64,000 nucleotides of DNA. Source: Streptomyces griseoluteus. Its GTDB lineage: Bacteria; Actinomycetota; Actinomycetes; Streptomycetales; Streptomycetaceae. Positions 59,084 to 64,000 of this stretch are shown one piece after another; the stretch's first letter is position 1, and the number at the start of each line of letters is the position of its first letter. The notes beneath the pieces were generated by a model. That model was not told where the DNA came from and did no database searches. It saw only the letters and a program-made list of their open reading frames with translations. Both the position numbers and the translations under genes were made by a program. The stretch is taken from positions 3,849-67,848 of the forward strand of contig JOBE01000042.1 in the NCBI GenBank assembly GCA_000717735.1, in the 5' to 3' direction.

Positions 59084-60076
59084 ATGATGGTTACTGGCGA
59101 AACGGCCGCTGGAAGCGCCGCGCCGACGGGTCCCGACCCGCGGACGCCGAGCGCCCATCAACTCCGGCTGTTCGTCGTCCTCGCGGAGGAACTCCACTTC
59201 TCGCGCGCCGCCACCCGGCTGTTCATCACGCAGTCGGCGCTGAGCCAGCAGATCAGAGACCTGGAAAGACGCCTCGGGGTGCGGCTGTTCGACCGTTCGA
59301 GCCGGGCCGTGACGCTCACCCCGCAGGGCCGGGTGCTGTTGGCGGACGCGCGCGGCGTGATGGCGGCCATGGACCGGCTGAGCCGCAGCGCTTCGACCCA
59401 GGCGCGCAGGCTCTCCGGACGGCTCGTCGTCGGCACCATCGGCGCGGAAGCGGCGATGCCCTATACGCACGCCGTGCTCCGTCTGCTCCACGAACGGCAC
59501 CCGTTGGTCCAGGTCGACGTGCGCAGCCTCCACTTCGCCGACCACTTCGACGCCCTGTTCCGCCATGACATCGATGTTGCCTTCCTCCGTCCACCGGTCC
59601 CGCCCGGCGTCGAGGTGCAACACCTGGCCACGGAACCGCGGTTGGCCTGTCTCTCCGCGAGCGACCCGCTCGTGGATCGCGACCGGATCACCCTCGCCGA
59701 GCTGGCGCGCCACCCGGTGATCGACGTCCCGCCGCAGGTGCCACGGCTCTGGTGGGACTTCTGGGCCGCCGACCCGCGACCCGACGGCACCCCGGTCCGC
59801 TACGGACCCGTCGCCTCGGACCTGGAGGGCCTTCTGCACCTCGTGGCCCAGGGCAAGGGCATGTGCTTCCTGCCGGCCGCCGCGCGCGACCTCTTCCCGC
59901 GCCCCGGCATCCGCTACGTCGAGGTCACGGACCTGCCCCCGTCAACGGCGGGCCTCGCCTGGCTGAGGGAAAGCCGCACGGAACCGCTCATCGAGGCCGT
60001 AGTGGCAGCTGCCGGACACGTGGCCTCGGCGGGGGACCGGGGGGCCGTGCGGGGCAGGAGCCAGGCCGAGGACTGA
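59084..60076 (+). CDS. LysR-family transcriptional regulator
   Basis: 330 aa. The winged HTH (~22-80) is HQLRLFVVLAEELHFSRAAT and LFITQSALSQQIRDLERRLG; the effector domain (~105-300) begins SGRLVVGTIGAEAAMPYTHA. Start ATG at 59084 (or 59087) after AAGGGA. The ligand is unknown. It probably controls the divergent secreted-protein gene(s) through the repeat at 59031-59063. Confidence 0.9.
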   Translation: MMVTGETAAGSAAPTGPDPRTPSAHQLRLFVVLAEELHFSRAATRLFITQSALSQQIRDLERRLGVRLFDRSSRAVTLTPQGRVLLADARGVMAAMDRLSRSASTQARRLSGRLVVGTIGAEAAMPYTHAVLRLLHERHPLVQVDVRSLHFADHFDALFRHDIDVAFLRPPVPPGVEVQHLATEPRLACLSASDPLVDRDRITLAELARHPVIDVPPQVPRLWWDFWAADPRPDGTPVRYGPVASDLEGLLHLVAQGKGMCFLPAAARDLFPRPGIRYVEVTDLPPSTAGLAWLRESRTEPLIEAVVAAAGHVASAGDRGAVRGRSQAED

Positions 60077-60310
60077 CCCCACGTCACAGGCCACGGCCAC
60101 TCCGGGCGCGGGGCCCCGGCCGCTGCCGCCCCCGATACCTTCTTCTTGGCTCCGCAATGGGGCCCCCGGCCTTCGGGTCCGGCACGACTTCCCCCCTTGG
60201 GCCCGACAGCGGTCGGGCCAGGGAGGAGTTTCCCCTGCTGCTCACCGAGGCTGCCGAGCCGTGCCACGGTCGCGGGGATTCGGCGGGGCCTCCGGGCACT
60301 CGCCGAGCCC

Positions 60311-61495
60311 TCACAGATCAACGAAAGCACGTTCGCCGGGGGCGACCAGCCGGGACAGGAACATGCCGATGCCCGCCGAGCCGGTCGCGTAGTCGTGGGC
60401 GATTCGGTTCAGCCAACGGCCAGGGAACGCGATCCCGCCCTCCTCCTCGACCCGGAACCACAGGATGGTCCTGGCGACGGCATTGGCCCTGTCCCGGTAC
60501 TCCTCATCACCGGTGCAGCGGTACATGTCCAGCATGAACTCGCCGATCCCCGCCAGACCTTCGAACAGACCGGGCGCGTAGGAGTACGTGACGAAGGTGT
60601 CGTCGGCCACCCGCCGGGCGAGTTCGCCGTACCGCTCGTCGCCGAGCAGCTGGTGGAACCGGACCAGCGCACTGCCGACCCCCGCGCCTCCATGGATCCA
60701 GTACGGGTACACCACGGGGTCACCCTCGACCCGCTGCCACTGCAGGCCGAGGCCGCTCTCGCTCGCACGGCCCAGGTCGAACTCCAGACCCCGTACGGCG
60801 TACGAACGGAAGCGCTCTTCGCCGGTCGCCAGGTGCAAGTGGAGGAGGAAGAGGGCGATGCCGCTCGCCCCGTAGCCGTACCCGTAATGGACGAGACCGT
60901 CGAGAGAGGACCGTCACGAGCAGGTGTCGCCCTCGTGCTCGGCCGTTCTGAGGAGGTGCTCGCCCGCCTGCACGGCACGGTCGAGATGGAACTGCCGCCC
61001 GGTCCGCGCGTGGAAGCGCAGCGAGGCGAGTCCCCATCCGGCGACGCCGAGGAACACACTGGGATCGTCGTACAGCAGGTAAGAGGAGCGCAGCAGGGTC
61101 ATCACGGACTCGCCCCGCTCCTCCCAGCCCAGGTCGTGGAAGGCCCATGCGATGCCGGCCAAGCCGATGTACAACCCTGGCGGATAGGTGTCGTTGTCCA
61201 GTGGTCGCCCCAGCATCCAGGCGGCCACCTCGGTCGGCAGCCCGGCCGCCGGCGCCGCCCGGCCGCGCATCCTCGAACCGAGCAGTAGCGCAGGCCCACA
61301 GGCGCCGTAGGCCACGCTCAGGGGGTTGGTCGCGTAGACCGTGTAGTCGGCGGGCCAGAGGCGGTCGGTGCGCCGCTCGTCGAAGGTACGGAGCAGCAGG
61401 CCGGCGATCCCGTCGACGGTGCGCCGGACCTCCACGTCAGGACAGGCCGGGACACCGTCCCCGGACCTGCGCCTTTCGGTCACCAGGGGCGTCAT
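60311..61495 (-). pseudogene. LanC-like cyclase part of a class III lanthipeptide synthetase, interrupted by a stop codon
   Basis: One continuous frame of about 394 codons with an in-frame TGA at 60914-60916. Before it: GPALLLGSRMRGRAAPAAGL and PPGLYIGLAGIAWAFHDLGW ... EGDTCS. After it: SSLDGLVHYGYGYGASGIAL ... YPYWIHGGAGVGSALVRFHQ and EGLAGIGEFMLDMYRC. The family normally has Trp at the stop, so TGG to TGA is likely. The Cys/Cys-His zinc ligands are absent, as in class III. It begins 5 bp after the kinase part ends at 61500; in most relatives both are one protein. Confidence 0.8.
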
Positions 61496-61499
61496 GGCG

Positions 61500-63069
61500 T
61501 CATCCGTCCTTCCAGTCGGCCAGGACTCTCTTCGCCTCGTCGACCCGGGCGGCGGCCAGGCACGACACGACGGACCTCACCTGCGTGGGGACGCCGAGGG
61601 CGACGAGTTCGTCGAGGAAGAGGTCCTTCGCCGCGGAGTTGAGGCCGAAGAACGCGGTGGCAGGCACGACGGTTCTGTAGAGCAGCATGGCCGCGGCGTA
61701 CCAGTCGTCGCAGGGGAGGAGCCGGCTGCGCGAGGAGCGGTCCGGGTGAAGGAAGCCGGGCGTGCCCCAGCGGGTCCCGTAGGACAGCATCGCCGCCTCG
61801 TCGTCCTCGTGGACAGCGCTCTCGAAGTCGATGAACCGCATCCGAAGCGTGTCGGCGTCGATCAGGACGTTGTTCGGCGAGAGGTCCCCGAGGACCACAC
61901 CGCGGGCGTGCACCTCTTCGATCATGGGGACCAGGCGGCCGGCGACCTTCCGGAACAGGGGCACGAACCGGTCCACCCTTCCCTCCCGTCGGATGTACGG
62001 GGCGAGGATGACCTCGTCGCGCGCCCAGAAGTCGTGAAACGCGAAACCCTCCAGCCGTTCCTCCACCAGGAACGTGTGCTCCCACTCCCGGAACAGGTCC
62101 ACCGCCCGGGGGACGGAGTCCAAGCCCTCCAGTCGGCGCAGTACCTCGTACTCGTGGCGCAGCATGTCGACTGCGTCGACCGTGCGGTCTCCGTTCGTCC
62201 AGCAGTTGGTGAGCCGCCGGGCCTCCTTCACGACGACCGGATCCCCGGTGAGCCGGTCGGTGCCGTGATAGACGCCGCCAACGTTGGAGAAGGCGAGGGC
62301 GCCCTCGACGAGATAGCGATCGTGGAGGAGTGTGCCGTCGGACTCCGTGCCGGACCGCGCCGCGCCCTCGGACGCCGGTCGCTCCGCCGGCTCCTCGGCG
62401 AAGGGGTCGCGGACCCAGGGCGGCAGCCGGAAGGGGGGCAGCCGTTCGTCGGCCACGTACGAGCCGTCAGGCGCCACCAGAAACGTGCTCTGCGTGCCGT
62501 CGATGTTGAGTCGCCGTGGCGGCCGGAAGCGCCCGTAACGATAGAACAGCACCCTGCTGTCCCGATAGCGCCGGTCGGAGAGGATGTACGGCCCCTCGAC
62601 GGCTTCGTCGGCCGTGCACTGGTACAGGGTCTCGATCAGCTCGGCGAAGACGTGCTCGTCGGGTGGGTACAGCGTCATGAACTTGCCGGAGAAGCCACGT
62701 TGCTGTGTCTTCGAGTTGAGTACGGCCAGCATCACCGGGTCGGCGGCGGCCTTGAATTCGACGCGGTACGACACGCACACAGGCCACGAGCTCGAACAGG
62801 CGGACGGCGTGCCCGGGGGCGGAGGAGGCATGGATCTTGAAGCCCTGGGTGGGCGGCGGAGCCGACCGCCCCGTGGATCCCGATGCCCTCCGCGCGTGCA
62901 GCCAGACGTCCCCGCGCTCCAGAACCCAGGCGTCCGGCAGCAGCCGGCGCAGCGCGTCGCGGTACTCAGGAGTGATGGCCCTGCGGGACAGCGGCTCGTA
63001 ATGCCGGGGATCGGCGAGGCCGAAGAGGTGGTGGGCAGCCAGGGCCGCCTGGCGGTCCACGGCGCTCAT
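61500..63069 (-). pseudogene. Class III lanthipeptide synthetase (LanKC), lyase-kinase part, frameshifted
   Basis: Residues 1-~90 (VDRQAALAAHHLFGLADPRH ... GFKIHASSAPGHAVRLFELV) are in one frame. After about 62785 the protein continues in another frame (CVSYRVEFKAAADPVMLAVL, SKTQQRGFSGKFMTLYPPDE, EGPYILSDRRYRDSRVLFYR). The kinase follows (FSNVGGVYHGTD ... HARGVVLGDLSPNNVLI and MRFIDFESAV). A two-base loss fits the alignment, and there is no homopolymer. Function is probably lost. Confidence 0.82.
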
Positions 63070-63118
63070 CCGCCGGGGCCCCGCGAGGGGCCCCGGCGGG
63101 CTCGTGATCCTTCCGCGG

Positions 63119-63343
63119 TCACATCTGCACCGTTCCGCCGCCGCCACCGCCGCATGCCACGCTGTACGTGCTGCAGCCGATCGACTGGGTGCTGTGGAAA
63201 CCGGCGACGGCGGGTGTGGCAGCACCCCCTTCGGGCTGCATCCCCTGCAGCCCCAGCACACGGTCGACGTCGGCGGAGGCCCGTTCAAGGCTCGCCTTGA
63301 CCTCGTTCAGCGAGGCGGACCTCGCCTTGCCCTGCTTGGCCAT
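63119..63343 (-). CDS. lanA: Class III lanthipeptide precursor with two labionin motifs
   Basis: 74 aa, ATG at 63343 after AGGAGAAACTC. The helical leader SLNEVKASLERASADVDRVL leads to LGLQGM, reminiscent of the class III leader motif. The core holds two back-to-back S-x-x-S-x-x-C units (STQSIGC, residues 51-57, and STYSVAC, residues 58-64) followed by six Gly and TVQM. Each unit fits one labionin. It lies 49 bp upstream of the broken synthetase on the same strand. The precursor itself is intact although its enzymes are not. Confidence 0.82.
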   Translation of the reverse strand: MAKQGKARSASLNEVKASLERASADVDRVLGLQGMQPEGGAATPAVAGFHSTQSIGCSTYSVACGGGGGGTVQM

Positions 63344-63620
63344 GAGTTTCTCCTGTCTCCTGGCGGACGTGCTGCCAGGAAACGGCCGGCCATCGTGCGC
63401 TGCCCAGCCCGCATGGCCTTCACCAGCCTTTCCTGACGGCTTCTCCACCGGGTCCTACCTGCGAGGATTCCGCTGTGCGGCCAGGAGGGGACCGGTGAAG
63501 ACACGGGAGACCGCGTCGGTCGGCCCGCTGTCGGCGGGCCGGTCTTGAATCTCGCGGTGCGTCCTACGGTCAAGCAGCCGCTGGGCACCTCACGGAGCGG
63601 CCTCGCGCCGAGGTCGCTGC

Positions 63621-63760
<140 letters not shown>

Positions 63761-63800
63761 ATGAAAGTCCGTAGTAGCGGAAGGTGGCTGACCAGGCGTG

Positions 63801-63905
63801 ATGACGGACGTGGAGTGGCTTGATCACTGGCTGCAGCGGGCTCCGGACCTCTCCGAGGCGACATTGGAGCGGATCACGGAGCACCTGGCCGAGGACGACG
63901 ACTAG
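63801..63905 (+). CDS. Small acidic hypothetical protein
   Basis: 34 aa, acidic ([20 protein letters not shown], then [12 protein letters not shown]). ATG at 63801; AAGGTGG lies about 15 nt upstream, so the ribosome site is poor. It begins just beyond the ALDH junction and is followed by a hairpin. It resembles short helper frames beside integrative elements, but I cannot assign a family. Confidence 0.35.
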   Translation: MTDVEWLDHWLQRAPDLSEATLERITEHLAEDDD

Positions 63906-63926
63906 AAGACTGATGAAGATCTTGTT

Positions 63927-63961
63927 GAGGGGCTGTCCGGCCGGAGGCCGGGCAGCCCCTC
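63927..63961. terminator. Strong hairpin, probable terminator
   Basis: A 16-bp stem, GAGGGGCTGTCCGGCC (63927-63942) with GGCCGGGCAGCCCCTC (63946-63961), has one G-T pair and a three-base loop. No T-run follows, which is common for Streptomyces terminators. Confidence 0.7.
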
Positions 63962-64000
63962 GTGGTCATGTGCCGGTGGGGGCGAGATGCCAGGTGCCGT

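Noticed and set aside
63522..63540. GGCCCGC/GCGGGCC hairpin upstream of the class III precursor
   Set aside because: Short 7-bp stem with no T-run; common by chance at this GC content.

Overview
The window is high-GC actinomycete DNA, almost certainly Streptomyces. The evidence is codon use, GTG and ATGA-coupled starts, lanthipeptide synthetases, secreted glycosidases and a streptogrisin-type protease. No rRNA or tRNA genes were seen. Roughly the left two thirds (1-40.9 kb) is one functional island. The right third (41-64 kb) is a mosaic of secondary-metabolite clusters, secreted proteins and broken gene fragments.

The island (about 0.9-40.9 kb) looks like a dormancy / oxygen-limitation regulon of the kind run by DosR in Mycobacterium and OsdR in Streptomyces. 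It holds six universal stress proteins, seven CBS-CBS-BON proteins, an Hrp1-like CBS protein, Hsp20, an Acg-type nitroreductase, an Rv1733c-like remnant and a flavodoxin. It also carries two P-type ATPases, a copper module, a metallo-beta-lactamase/beta-CASP protein, nicotinate phosphoribosyltransferase, an alcohol dehydrogenase/HAD/GH65 operon and a pyruvate dehydrogenase/acetyl-CoA synthetase operon. The matching two-component pair, a GAF-GAF histidine kinase (37.6-39.3 kb) and a LuxR-type response regulator (39.35-40.04 kb), lies at its right end. A 14-bp palindrome (GGNCC-N4-GGNCC, best copy GGGCCGAACGGCCC), usually in pairs with starts 20-22 bp apart, lies in front of nearly every operon and is the likely operator of that pair.

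The island is eroding by deletion. NarK and a formate-dehydrogenase-like gene have lost both their 5' ends at one scar. PDH E1-beta is fused in frame to an acyl carrier protein. Two stress proteins are fused into one and frameshifted. A PEP synthase has lost its centre. Two Crp-like genes are broken directly upstream of paralogous CBS genes. An Rv1733c-like fragment abuts the tail of a P-type ATPase. The acetyl-CoA synthetase has lost its catalytic lysine motif.

The right third starts with an integrase fragment and a strong terminator (41.9 kb). It then contains a complete-looking class IV (venezuelin-type) lanthipeptide cluster at 42.4-47.4 kb, decayed GH64, GH16 and GH2 genes, and an S1 protease behind a LacI-type operator. 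These are followed by a DEDDh-exonuclease/BRCT/TerD protein, a LysR regulator divergent from secreted SH3-like proteins, and a decayed class III lanthipeptide cluster at 60.3-63.3 kb. The precursor of that cluster carries two tandem labionin motifs. Three same-strand copies of the last ~65 bp of an aldehyde dehydrogenase gene (41.9, 56.2 and 63.6 kb) and two pirin 3' fragments mark past recombination or integration. Several frameshifts fall in C/G homopolymers and may be sequencing errors.
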